Assembly: GCA_003526375.1 (NCBI GenBank)
Contig: DPDG01000024.1
Location: 8,686-72,685 of the forward strand
Reading direction: 5' to 3'
DNA length: 64,000 nt
Source: Lentisphaeria bacterium
GTDB lineage: Bacteria; Verrucomicrobiota; Lentisphaeria; Victivallales; UBA1829
Shown here: positions 45,364 to 54,025 of the stretch, one piece after another
Numbering within the stretch: the first letter of the stretch is position 1
Layout: every line of letters starts with the position of its first letter
Notes under the pieces: generated by a model
Databases searched by the model: none
What the model was told of the DNA's origin: nothing
The model's input: the letters and a program-made list of their open reading frames with translations, nothing else
Made by a program: the position numbers and the translations under genes

Positions 45364-46290
45364 TTAATAACTTGTGCAATAGCGTCTGCCAATAAACCAC
45401 TTTTTGTTGACATGAGCTCCGCTGGTTGCCCAACACCAGATCATATCCCGTCCAGCCGCAGCAATACTGTCCGTTTCAGGCAAGGTCGAGTCCACTGAAC
45501 CGTCCTTACGGGAATAGTTGATTCGACCTCTGTGCCTTTGAAAGACATTAAGCGATAGTGTGTTTCTAATCAATCCATTTTCCGCTATTCCATTTATGAT
45601 CAACATAGAATAGCTTCCATCTGTATCTGGAAGGGACGCATCAAAGAGTAAACATATTTTCGAATTTCCGAAGCCTATTCTCTGGGAAACGGTTTCACCC
45701 CCCTGATTGGGAAACTCTGACCTACCAGCACTAGTATAAATATTCTGTGCATAACCACAAGAATCATTCAATGTAAAGCCAATTCTTACCTTTGCTGACG
45801 GACAGCGGAAATGTGCACCTTTCTTGGTATAAGGCATGATTCTATTACACCAGTTCTTGTATTCCAAGGGTATACCGGTAGATTCGCTATGTCTTAATGT
45901 CCCAGGCAACCAACTTTTATTATCCTCAGCATACATGGTCATGCCGAGAGTTAATTGTTTAAGATTTGCAGCGCAACTGATTTGTTTTGTTTTTTCGCGT
46001 GCCACATTCAATGCCGGCAGCAGCATTCCCGCCAGAATCGCGATGATCGCTATCACGATGAGGAGCTCTATGAGGGTAAAAATTTGTATTTTTACCCTCG
46101 AAGGAAGAACTGATGAACAAGGAACACGGAAGTAAGAAGGAGAAAAACATTTGAACAATTGAAGGAAGAAAGAAAAAGCAGGACAGGGCACGGATTGACT
46201 GTGTTCCCGGCGGGAGACCGCTTGCGTCCGTGAAGCATGGCTGAGTTTCGAATTGTCGGAAGAAAGACGATGTATTTGGCAATTTTTCAT
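45364..46290 (-). CDS. Lentisphaerae-type pseudopilin with long leader
   Basis: A protein of about 308 residues. The prepilin signal IFTLIELLIVIAIIAILAGMLLPALN with Glu at +5 begins only after a leader of about 70 residues that is rich in Ser, Arg, Cys and Phe. Intact H-x9-DG motif near the end (HRGRINYSRKDG). ATG at 46290 has AGGAAAG 9 bases upstream; another at 46332 is possible. The leader and pilin are joined over a perfect DNA hairpin. It is first in an operon with GH20 and nitrilase genes, so it is probably made when that glycan is used and may serve to present or secrete the enzyme; this is inference. Confidence 0.85.
   Translation of the reverse strand: MKNCQIHRLSSDNSKLSHASRTQAVSRREHSQSVPCPAFSFFLQLFKCFSPSYFRVPCSSVLPSRVKIQIFTLIELLIVIAIIAILAGMLLPALNVAREKTKQISCAANLKQLTLGMTMYAEDNKSWLPGTLRHSESTGIPLEYKNWCNRIMPYTKKGAHFRCPSAKVRIGFTLNDSCGYAQNIYTSAGRSEFPNQGGETVSQRIGFGNSKICLLFDASLPDTDGSYSMLIINGIAENGLIRNTLSLNVFQRHRGRINYSRKDGSVDSTLPETDSIAAAGRDMIWCWATSGAHVNKKWFIGRRYCTSY
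46072..46099. repeat. Perfect 12-base hairpin at the leader/pilin junction
   Basis: GAGGGTAAAAAT at 46072-46083 pairs with 46088-46099 around a 4-base loop. It lies in the coding sequence between the long leader and the FTLIELL signal, so the mRNA would fold there. Confidence 0.75.
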
Positions 46291-46367
46291 AATGAAACGC
46301 TTTCCTGAAGGTTGAAGTTTTTCCCTGAACATCACATCCCCATACAGATGAGGCTTTCCTGGTTTAT

Positions 46368-46395
46368 ATTATAAATATCACAGGGCGATTGTAAA
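46368..46395 (-). promoter_or_regulatory. Promoter of the pseudopilin-GH20-nitrilase operon
   Basis: On the minus strand TTTACA at 46390-46395, 16-base spacer and TATAAT at 46368-46373, close upstream of the pseudopilin start. Confidence 0.6.
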
Positions 46396-46787
46396 TAGCA
46401 AAATAAATAAAAACTTTATCAAATTGAATAAAAAACGGTTTTTCAGACTGAATTCAGTTTCGATATCGCGAAACGGGAGACTGCATGTCATCCATCTCAT
46501 TTTTTCATGAAGATTCTACTTGTCGTGTGCCGGACTTTGGGCAGATGCATCTGTTTCACTTGAAAAACAGAAACGGAAAGGTTATATTGCAGAATAATCA
46601 GATAACGGAGATGAGCCGGAAGAAAAGAAATTGATCTTACATAAAAATTGAATGCTTTTTCCCTGATAAATTACCACATGAAAGATGAAAAAGTATACAT
46701 GCAGCAAAGCTGTTGCACCTTGGGGTGCATACAGTTTTGTTGCTGTGTGTTGGCTGTGGTAAGCCATTCAGGGAAGACAAATTGTAT
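46396..46787. other. Intergenic stretch, no gene
   Basis: AT-rich upstream DNA of divergent genes. It contains an imperfect hairpin around 46700-46745 (GCACC/GGGTGC core) but no conserved RNA family that can be recognised and no supported gene. Confidence 0.45.
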
Positions 46788-46809
46788 GCGCCTCTCTTTT
46801 TCGAGGCGC
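46788..46809 (+). terminator. Hairpin just before the zinc-ribbon gene
   Basis: GCGCCTC at 46788-46794 pairs with GAGGCGC at 46803-46809, ending right at the GAAAGGA ribosome site. It lacks a T run after it, so it may be a 5'-leader structure rather than a terminator. Confidence 0.35.
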
Positions 46810-46822
46810 GGAAAGGATTGTC

Positions 46823-47056
46823 ATGATTGTCAGAACCTGTTCCTGGTGCCGCAGAAAAATTGAATTTGAAGAATCCGAACTGCATAAAGTCGTCTCCTGT
46901 CCTTACTGCCATGACAACTTCCTGCTGGAGGATGAACCGCCTCCCGCTGCCATGCGGCCCGGTGATGATTTCAAATATTCCCTGTCCCGTAAACTGCTTC
47001 TGATTATTGCATCGGCGTTTCTCTGCCTGCTTCTGTTTTTTACAATGCTGGCATGA
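46823..47056 (+). CDS. Small zinc-ribbon protein with C-terminal membrane segment
   Basis: A 77-residue protein. Residues 1-35 are a zinc ribbon (CSWCRRKIEF and SCPYCHDNF, two C-x2-C pairs); residues 56-77 are one membrane helix (KLLLIIASAFLCLLLFFTML). GAAAGGA lies 6 bases before the ATG. Such small ribbon-anchor proteins are common in PVC genomes and their job is unknown. It stands alone between the GH20 operon and the M16 peptidase. Confidence 0.75.
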   Translation: MIVRTCSWCRRKIEFEESELHKVVSCPYCHDNFLLEDEPPPAAMRPGDDFKYSLSRKLLLIIASAFLCLLLFFTMLA

Positions 47057-47281
47057 CAAATTCAATATGGCGTCATAGTATATGAAAATCAGACTCGCAT
47101 GGAAGTTAAATGGAGTCAATTCAAGTTTTTCAAATCCTCGCGCGGCAAGTCTCCCTGCCGGCGTAAATCCCATGTTTGATGTATGCGCCTGAAATAAGTT
47201 CATACCGATGAAATTCACTCCCGCCCCCTTGCATTGCCGGAAGCGGCAAAACGGAGCCGGGGCTTCCGATTTTCCGGCACG

Positions 47282-49822
47282 TTACCGTTTTTCCGGCGTG
47301 ACGAGCACTGTCACTTTGCCCGGAACGGAAAGATATTTCTTTATGATCCGGTTGACCTCTTTCAACGTCAGCTTTTCCAGTGTCTCGCGTTTGCGGGCGG
47401 CTTCCTGATAGCCTTTCCCCGTGAATTCTCCGGTGACTGCCGCGGCGAGCCGCTTGTCCGGCGACTGCATGGAACTGTCCAGACGGTAGAGAATCGCGGC
47501 TTTTGCGTCTGTGAACTCCTGTTCCGAAAGTCCCTGCGTCGTCACCCGGCGGATCTCCTCATGAAAAAGCTTTTCGAGTTTTTCCGTGGATTCCGCATTG
47601 GTTCCGGCATAATATGCGATGCACCCGGTATTGATTCCCGGCATGTTGATGCAGCCGGTATAATAGGCGAGTCCGTTCCTGTTGCGGACGCTCTGGAAAA
47701 GATGCGAGGACATGGTGGAACTCGCCGTCCTCAGAATGTCGAGCGCGGGGACATCGTCGGAATCGGCGCGGGGACCGGGCATTCCGAGGAACATGACCGC
47801 CTGTGCCTTCTCCAGTTTCCGCACCTTGCGGACCGCCTTCTGCGGAAATACCGGGGGGGCGGGTTCCTTCAAAACGGCATTGCTCCATTTGCATGAGGCG
47901 ATCATGTTTGAAATGACGTTTTCCGCTTCTTTTTCCGTGAGGTCGCCGGAAATTCCGAAGATCGCCTTTCCAGCATTGAGGCAGAGCTTTTCATAGACTG
48001 TCCTGAGCGATCCGGCTTTCACCTTTGTGAGGTCCCTGATGCTCTCCTCCAACGTATCGCCATAAGGATGTTTTGCGAAAAGCGAGCTCATCAGCAGGTT
48101 TTCCGCAAGACCGTCCGGCGCGTTCAATTTGACTTTGAGCTCCTCAAGAATCGCGGTGCGTTCCCGCTCGACCGCCTTTTCCGGGAACAGCGGCGCGGAC
48201 AGGAGATCGCAGAGAAGTTCCCCCGCCAGCGGGAGCTGATCCTTCGGGCAGTTGACCGCAATGCGGATCGAAGCGGTTCCGGCGGATACCGTGAAGTCGA
48301 TTGCGTGACTGTCAAGAATTTCATTGAACTCTTTTTCCGAGTATTTCCGGCATCCGGCAGTCAGAGCCGCCGCAATGAGCCTGGTGGTCCCGCGCATTGT
48401 TTTGCCTTCATAATAAGCGCCGCCGGGGAGCATGAGAAACAGATCGACCAGCGGGAGAGCGGCGTCACGCAGGTAAATCATTCTCTGCCCGCCCTTCATC
48501 TTTTTCATGACGGGCTGTTCCGCCGCGACTGCCGCCGCCTTCGCTTTCTTTCTGCGGACTTTGGACGCAAGCGGAAGCATGTGCGCCAGAGTCGCTTTCT
48601 GCGGCTGGAAATACTGCCGCCCGATTCTGATGAGGTCGTCTCTGGTGACTCTCCGCATTGCGGGCAGGTATTCGTCCGCAGCTTCGATGCCGCCTCCGTT
48701 CAGAACCGCATTCCCGACGATCTGCGCGAGTCCCGTTTCCGTGCGCATGGCGCGCAGATAGTCCGTTGTCTGCTGGGTGATCGTCCGCTCGATCTCCTGT
48801 TCCGTGGGGCCGTTTTCCGTGAGTTCGGCAAGGATGCGGAACGTTTCGTCCGTGAGTTTCTGCCGGTTTTCCTCCAGACACGCCGCACCGAAACCGGCGA
48901 GTCCCGAAACATTCAGCGAATACAGATAGGAGCTGATGTCGAGAGCAAGCTCTTTCTCATTTTTGAGGATTGTCGTCAGGCGTGAACTGCTGCTGCCTCC
49001 GAAAATATCGCTGAATGCCTCGATTGCCGGAATGTCGGGATGCGTGGAGGGGGGGAGCTGCCATGCGCATGCCGTGCGCGTCATGGGATCGTTGAAGCGG
49101 ATCATCGTTTCCCGTTTTGCCGCAACCGGCGGCTCCTGCGGCAGGAATGGTTCCGCCAGCGAGCCCATTTTCCAGTTGCCCGCCTGTCTGTTCAGGATTT
49201 CCATGATCCTGTCGGGATCGACGTCTCCGGCAATGACGTAGAAGGTTCTGCCCGGCGTATAGCGTTTCGCATGATAGGCGCACATGATTGCCCGTGTGAC
49301 GGTCTCGATTTTTTCCCGATAGCCGATGACCGGATGCCGCATGGGATGGAGCTGATACGCTTCCGCCACGAGTTTTTCATACAGGACGCTGTCCGGTGAA
49401 TCCTGGTACATTGCGCATTCCCGCAGAATCACATCTTTTTCCGAAAGAAACTTTTCTTCGGGGAACAGCGGATTTCTCAGCATGTCGTCCACCATTTCGA
49501 TTCCCTTTGCCGCGTATGCCGCGGGGAGATTGATATAGTAGACCGTATGTGTTTTCGAGGTATAGGCGTTCAGGTAGCCGCCGAGGTGCGTCACGGTATC
49601 GGAAATCGCGCTGCCGGGAAACTTTTCCGTTCCCTGAAACAGCATGTGTTCGAGGAAATGGGAGAGCCCGCACCCGAGGAATTCGTCTTCGTGGATGCTC
49701 CCCGTGGCGACCCATGCCTGCACGGTGACTGTCGGAGCTTCATTCTTTGGGATGACGTAAACGCGCAGTCCATTATCGAACAGTGCCGGGCGGACTTTGC
49801 CGGAAATACGGGGGAAAATCAT
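47282..49822 (-). CDS. M16 (insulinase-family) zinc peptidase
   Basis: An 846-residue protein with two M16 halves. The first has the inverted zinc motif H55-F-L-E58-H59 (CGLSHFLEHMLFQGT) with a downstream Glu. The second half (from about residue 430) lacks HxxEH, as usual for the inactive domain of a single-chain M16 clam. It degrades peptides or processed proteins. No signal peptide is clear, so it may be cytoplasmic. The start is uncertain: ATG at 49822 is taken, but TTG at 49831 has AAGGA at better spacing. It follows the Minf_1886 gene closely, likely coexpressed. Confidence 0.88.
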   Translation of the reverse strand: MIFPRISGKVRPALFDNGLRVYVIPKNEAPTVTVQAWVATGSIHEDEFLGCGLSHFLEHMLFQGTEKFPGSAISDTVTHLGGYLNAYTSKTHTVYYINLPAAYAAKGIEMVDDMLRNPLFPEEKFLSEKDVILRECAMYQDSPDSVLYEKLVAEAYQLHPMRHPVIGYREKIETVTRAIMCAYHAKRYTPGRTFYVIAGDVDPDRIMEILNRQAGNWKMGSLAEPFLPQEPPVAAKRETMIRFNDPMTRTACAWQLPPSTHPDIPAIEAFSDIFGGSSSSRLTTILKNEKELALDISSYLYSLNVSGLAGFGAACLEENRQKLTDETFRILAELTENGPTEQEIERTITQQTTDYLRAMRTETGLAQIVGNAVLNGGGIEAADEYLPAMRRVTRDDLIRIGRQYFQPQKATLAHMLPLASKVRRKKAKAAAVAAEQPVMKKMKGGQRMIYLRDAALPLVDLFLMLPGGAYYEGKTMRGTTRLIAAALTAGCRKYSEKEFNEILDSHAIDFTVSAGTASIRIAVNCPKDQLPLAGELLCDLLSAPLFPEKAVERERTAILEELKVKLNAPDGLAENLLMSSLFAKHPYGDTLEESIRDLTKVKAGSLRTVYEKLCLNAGKAIFGISGDLTEKEAENVISNMIASCKWSNAVLKEPAPPVFPQKAVRKVRKLEKAQAVMFLGMPGPRADSDDVPALDILRTASSTMSSHLFQSVRNRNGLAYYTGCINMPGINTGCIAYYAGTNAESTEKLEKLFHEEIRRVTTQGLSEQEFTDAKAAILYRLDSSMQSPDKRLAAAVTGEFTGKGYQEAARKRETLEKLTLKEVNRIIKKYLSVPGKVTVLVTPEKR

Positions 49823-49846
49823 TTTCTTCAATGTGGGCAATCCTTG

Positions 49847-50269
49847 TTATGCGATGAAGGGCGGTTTTACGGACGGAATGTTCCGCGATTCCTCGTCGAG
49901 CTTCCGCCGCAGGAATCCGGGTATGTCAGGATAACAGTTGAAGTCGGAACGGGAGTCCTCCGGGCTTGCGGAGAGCAGTTCCACCTGAATCATGTTGTAG
50001 ACGATGTTGCCGATATCTCTGCCTTCCGCGATGCCCCAGTCCTCCAGAACATCCGGTGCAAGCGGCCCGAACTGTTCGAGGGCGTAAGCCAGAGCTCCCG
50101 CTACGAGTTCCTGTCCTGAAATATGACGGGAGCCGCGCGGATTTTTTGCGCGGTCCGTTTTATGGATGGTGTAAGATACGGCGCCGCTGATAAACTCGTA
50201 CGCGGATGAGTGATATCGCTTGTCGTTTTCAACGATTCTGCATACAGCCTGTGTGAATTTCTCGTCCAT
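49847..50269 (-). CDS. Minf_1886 family protein
   Basis: A 140-residue protein matching the Verrucomicrobia/Planctomycetes-restricted Minf_1886-type family: MDEKFTQAVCRIV, DKRYHSSAYEFISGAVSYTI, and RHISGQELVAGALAYALEQFG. The function of this family is unknown. It supports placing the window in the PVC group. GGAGG precedes the ATG at 50269. The M16 peptidase gene follows after about 24 bases. Confidence 0.85.
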   Translation of the reverse strand: MDEKFTQAVCRIVENDKRYHSSAYEFISGAVSYTIHKTDRAKNPRGSRHISGQELVAGALAYALEQFGPLAPDVLEDWGIAEGRDIGNIVYNMIQVELLSASPEDSRSDFNCYPDIPGFLRRKLDEESRNIPSVKPPFIA

Positions 50270-50400
50270 GACTTTCACGCCTCCGGATAACAATTATATG
50301 AAACCTCTTAATATACAGCGTCAGCCGTCTGCTGGCAAGTCCGTTTTCATTTATTGTTTCAGCGCCGGATGAATCTGCCGGAAAAGACAGGCGCATCGGG

Positions 50401-51546
50401 TTACAACTCCACGCGGATGAAGGCGGTATACGGCGGGCGCCTGTCCGATTTCCCGGCGCGGCAGGAATATTTTCTGCCGTTGCACTCCACCGTAAACGGC
50501 TTGGCGGGATCGCTGTTGCTGGGGGCGGTGAAGATTGTGAAGACTTTGACGTTTTCAGCCGTGACCGTGAAATGGTTGTTTCCGTCATTGCACGCGAGAA
50601 TCCTGCTTCCTTTGTGCCGGACTTTCGTCAGGCAGTAACTCTGGGCGTTCAGTTCGTCGATGGTATGGGCGATGTTGGGACCGGTGAGCATGATCTTGTC
50701 GAAGTCGATTTCCCCGTCGGCTGCCTCGTTGAGTTCAAGCCAGCGCGAATGCGGACGCATTTCCAGTGCGGGGTCGGCGGAACCGCGCGGAGTGACGAGC
50801 GCGATTCTCGGTGCGAAGGGTTGGCGCTTCTGCCGGACAGCCCAGTTGACGAAGCGGCGGACAGCCATCTGCGTCGGTTCCCAGGAGACAGCGTGCCCGC
50901 CGTCATGTTCGTCATAGACATGCGCGATGTCGTCCCTCAGCATCAGTTCATGGGCGGCGCGGGCGAAAGAGACTCCGCACCAGTCGTGATGCCTGGGTTC
51001 CGGGTGCGGAGTGCTGTAATGGGCGGCGCAGTCATATTTCCCGTGGAGAATGTAGACGGGCGTGCCGAGCATGGAACGGAAATCCGCTTCCAGCCATGCG
51101 CCTGCGGCAAGCCAGAGCCCCGCCGCCCGGTCGGCAAGCAACTGTCCCTGATGATATGCGCCGAAACCTCCCATGGAGTACCCGCCGATGATGATCCGGT
51201 CCTGATCGATGTTGTACCTGGATTCCATTTCCCGGATGACCGCCTCCAGATATTCCGTGCAGCCGGGACGGTTCCAGCGTTTGCCGTCCGGCGCGTCGGG
51301 TGCGCTCGGTGCCGCGGTAATGAACGGGAGGGATTCAAGAAACGGGCGCAGGCTCCCGCCGGGGCCGATATAGTTGTCATAGGGGGCGGATTTCGGCGTG
51401 GAGCGGTCGCCTCCGTGCATGAACAGGAACAATCCGGTTTTCTGCTCCGGACGGAATCCGAGCGGCTCCAGGCAATAGAGATTGTCCTTCGGATAGGCGG
51501 ACATCCTGATCAGTTTTTCTCTTGAAGAATCTTCCGAACCGTTCAT
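50401..51546 (-). CDS. Alpha/beta-hydrolase esterase with C-terminal beta domain
   Basis: A 381-residue protein. Residues 20-245 are an esterase of the PHB-depolymerase/feruloyl-esterase kind: FMHGGDRS oxyanion region, Ser124 in GGYSMGGFGA, Asp172 in HGKYD and His218 in DGGHAVSW. Residues 250-381 are a beta domain seen behind such esterases in PVC and Bacteroidetes relatives. It would cleave esters of plant polysaccharides or polyesters; no signal peptide is visible. GGGAG precedes the ATG. It is divergent from argG. Confidence 0.85.
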   Translation of the reverse strand: MNGSEDSSREKLIRMSAYPKDNLYCLEPLGFRPEQKTGLFLFMHGGDRSTPKSAPYDNYIGPGGSLRPFLESLPFITAAPSAPDAPDGKRWNRPGCTEYLEAVIREMESRYNIDQDRIIIGGYSMGGFGAYHQGQLLADRAAGLWLAAGAWLEADFRSMLGTPVYILHGKYDCAAHYSTPHPEPRHHDWCGVSFARAAHELMLRDDIAHVYDEHDGGHAVSWEPTQMAVRRFVNWAVRQKRQPFAPRIALVTPRGSADPALEMRPHSRWLELNEAADGEIDFDKIMLTGPNIAHTIDELNAQSYCLTKVRHKGSRILACNDGNNHFTVTAENVKVFTIFTAPSNSDPAKPFTVECNGRKYSCRAGKSDRRPPYTAFIRVEL

Positions 51547-51658
51547 TGTTTTCTCCCTTTCGCTGTTCAGCAGGTGTTATGATGCGCATAATATAAATGG
51601 TCTCAAATGAAAATCATATTGTTTTTCCGGGAAACACGGAAAATTTTTGAGTTGTTCA

Positions 51659-51687
51659 TTGAAAAAGAGGGGAAATGACGGTATCTT
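51659..51687 (+). promoter_or_regulatory. Promoter of argG
   Basis: TTGAAA at 51659-51664, 17-base spacer and TATCTT at 51682-51687, 41 bases before the ATG. No ARG-box-like palindrome was recognised. Confidence 0.6.
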
Positions 51688-51727
51688 GTATGGACCAATT
51701 TCAAAAAATCGGAAGGAGATTTGAAAA

Positions 51728-52930
51728 ATGAAGGTTGTAGTCGCTTACTCCGGCGGTCTTGATACGTCGGTCATTGTGAAGTGGGTCAAAGAGACCTATA
51801 ACGCCGAAGTCATTGCCTATTGTGCGGACGTCGGGCAGGAAGAAGAACTGACCGGCCTCGACAGGAAAGCCATCGCCACCGGCGCTTCCAAGTGCTATAT
51901 TGATGATATCCGCGAGGAGTTCGCAAAAGATTTCATTTTCCCGATGATGCAGGCGAACGCGATTTACGAAGGCACTTATCTGCTCGGAACCTCCATTGCG
52001 CGCCCGCTGATCGGCAAGAAGCTGATCGAAGTTGCACGCAAGGAAGGCGCGGACGCAATCTGCCACGGCGCGACCGGAAAAGGAAACGACCAGGTCCGTT
52101 TCGAGCTTACCGCTTATGCAATGGAACCCAATATCAAGATCATTGCCGCATGGCGCGATCCGAACTGGAAGTTCCATGCACGTACCGAGATGATCGAATA
52201 TGCCCACAAGAACGGCATTCCGGTGACTTCCACCGCTGCGAAACCTTACAGCATGGACCGCAATCTGCTCCACATCTCTTTTGAGGGGGGTATTCTGGAA
52301 GATCCGTGGAACGCATGTCCCGAGTCCGTTTCCGTTCTGACGACTCCGCTTTCCCAGACCCCGGATACGCCGGAGGAAGTGGTCATTGAATTTGACAAGG
52401 GAATTCCGGTCAAGGTGAACGGCGAGGCGCTCTCCCCTGCGGCGCTGATGAAGAAACTGAACGTCCTCGGCGGCAAACATTGCGTCGGCAAGATCGACAT
52501 CGTGGAAAACAGATACGTCGGCATGAAGTCCCGCGGCGTCTATGAGACCCCCGGGGGAACGATTCTCCACCATGCGCACCGCGCGATGGAATCCATCACG
52601 ATGGACCGCGAGGTCATGCACCTGCGCGACTCCCTGATTCCGGCTTATGCGAAGATGGTTTACAACGGATTCTGGTATGCTCCCGAGCGTGAAATGCTTC
52701 AGGCGGCGATCACCGAGAGCCAGAAGTTCGTCACCGGCGAAGTCCGCGTGATGCTGTTCAAGGGCGCATGCCATGTCAACGGCAGACGTTCTCCCTACAG
52801 CCTGTACGACGAGGAACTTTCCACATTCGAAAAGGACGATGTCTACAACCAGCAGGATGCGACGGGCTTCATCCGCCTCAACGCCCTGCGCCTCCGCACG
52901 CTCGCCAAGAGCAAGCAGAAACGTTACTGA
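51728..52930 (+). CDS. argG: Argininosuccinate synthase
   Basis: A 400-residue enzyme. The ATP-binding AYSGGLDTSV loop near the N-terminus, CHGATGKGNDQVRFE and SMDRNLLHISFEGGILEDP are family signatures. It joins citrulline and aspartate to make argininosuccinate in arginine synthesis. AAGGAG lies close before the ATG. No argH or other arg gene is in the window; the gene has its own promoter. Confidence 0.97.
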   Translation: MKVVVAYSGGLDTSVIVKWVKETYNAEVIAYCADVGQEEELTGLDRKAIATGASKCYIDDIREEFAKDFIFPMMQANAIYEGTYLLGTSIARPLIGKKLIEVARKEGADAICHGATGKGNDQVRFELTAYAMEPNIKIIAAWRDPNWKFHARTEMIEYAHKNGIPVTSTAAKPYSMDRNLLHISFEGGILEDPWNACPESVSVLTTPLSQTPDTPEEVVIEFDKGIPVKVNGEALSPAALMKKLNVLGGKHCVGKIDIVENRYVGMKSRGVYETPGGTILHHAHRAMESITMDREVMHLRDSLIPAYAKMVYNGFWYAPEREMLQAAITESQKFVTGEVRVMLFKGACHVNGRRSPYSLYDEELSTFEKDDVYNQQDATGFIRLNALRLRTLAKSKQKRY

Positions 52931-53061
52931 TTGCTGCATGGTTTCGGAACATGCAGGACTCGAAAGGGTTCGGCATGTTTTATGCCCGGAATGCGGAGGA
53001 TGGTTGAAGACAGACAAGCCCGCCGCCTGCGCCGTTCCCGGAAAAATATTTTCCCGCACGC

Positions 53062-53090
53062 TTGAAAAGTTGCCCGGAACAGGTTATTTT
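53062..53090 (+). promoter_or_regulatory. Promoter of the EFR1 ferredoxin gene
   Basis: TTGAAA at 53062-53067, 17-base spacer and TATTTT at 53085-53090. Confidence 0.5.
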
Positions 53091-53128
53091 TCCATATCAA
53101 TGAATTGAACAGGAGAGTAGGTTCTGAT

Positions 53129-53935
53129 ATGCATAAGATCTATTGGTTTTCCGGAACCGGCAATACCTTGTATGTTGCCCGCGAATTTGCAAAATCCTTT
53201 CCCGACGCCCAATTGCTTTCCATCGCCTCGCTGGATCGTGCCGAAGACGTTGTTTTAGGCTCTGAAATGACCGGTATCTTTTTTCCCGCCTACTGCATGG
53301 GGATTCCGCATATCATGGAACAGTTTCTTGCACGGGTGGTGCCGCAGGAGAATGGCAACGGCGGAAAATACATCTATGCGGTCTGCACTTCCGGCATCAA
53401 TCCCGGCGGCGCTTTGCCCATGATCGAGGATACGCTTGCGGAAAAGAAGATCAACCTGAACGCCTGTTTCCACATCCGTATGCCTTCCAACTATATCCCG
53501 CTTTCCAATCCGCCGGATGAGAAACAGCAGGCGGCTTTGTTTGCCAAGGCGGACAGAGCGATCCGGATTGCAGTGGTTGCGGTCAAAAAGCGCAGGAAGA
53601 CGCGCCCTCTGCGTGTGTTTCCGATTGATACGTTCATGAAGTTCGTCTCGAAGCGCGCCGTGGCGACGCTGGAGGCCTCCGATAAGTTTTTCTGGGCTGC
53701 GGACACCTGCGACGGCTGCGGGCTCTGTTCCCGCATCTGCCCTGCGTCGAATGTCTCGCTGGACAGGGAGGAGCGTCCCGTATGGCATCATCACTGCGAA
53801 CAGTGCATGGCGTGTCTCCAGTGGTGCCCGAAGCAGGCGATTCAGTATAAACAGTTGACGTTGAACCGCACCCGCTACCACAATCCGTTTGTCACCGCTT
53901 CCGAACTTTACCGGGTGAATGAGGATCGCGACTGA
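53129..53935 (+). CDS. EFR1-family ferrodoxin (flavodoxin-ferredoxin fusion)
   Basis: A 268-residue protein. Residues 1-140 are flavodoxin-like with the FMN loop FSGTGNT. Residues 190-245 are a two-cluster ferredoxin with CDGCGLCSRICP and CEQCMACLQWCP. EFR1 proteins pass electrons between FMN and 4Fe-4S clusters to unknown partners in anaerobes. The ATG at 53129 has AGGAG 13 bases upstream, and the extra N-terminal codons from 53105 are unlike the family. It stands alone after argG. This supports an anaerobic lifestyle. Confidence 0.9.
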   Translation: MHKIYWFSGTGNTLYVAREFAKSFPDAQLLSIASLDRAEDVVLGSEMTGIFFPAYCMGIPHIMEQFLARVVPQENGNGGKYIYAVCTSGINPGGALPMIEDTLAEKKINLNACFHIRMPSNYIPLSNPPDEKQQAALFAKADRAIRIAVVAVKKRRKTRPLRVFPIDTFMKFVSKRAVATLEASDKFFWAADTCDGCGLCSRICPASNVSLDREERPVWHHHCEQCMACLQWCPKQAIQYKQLTLNRTRYHNPFVTASELYRVNEDRD

Positions 53936-53952
53936 TATTTTCTTCAAAAGAT

Positions 53953-53984
53953 CCGGTGCTTTGCAAAACGCTCTGCACCGGTTT
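53953..53984. terminator. Hairpin between convergent genes
   Basis: CCGGTGC at 53953-53959 pairs with GCACCGG at 53975-53981, followed by only three T, between the EFR1 gene and the opposing oppC. Confidence 0.4.
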
Positions 53985-54025
53985 CAGGGCATGTAAATCT
54001 CTTTTGGGGACTTGTTTCTATGAAA

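Noticed and set aside
46700..46745. Possible riboswitch or ncRNA with GCACC/GGGTGC core
   Set aside because: The stem is short and imperfect and matches no RNA family I can recognise.
46637..47218. A 193-codon minus-strand frame opposite the zinc-ribbon gene
   Set aside because: It runs over the ribosome site and hairpin of the plus-strand gene and its translation has no fold.
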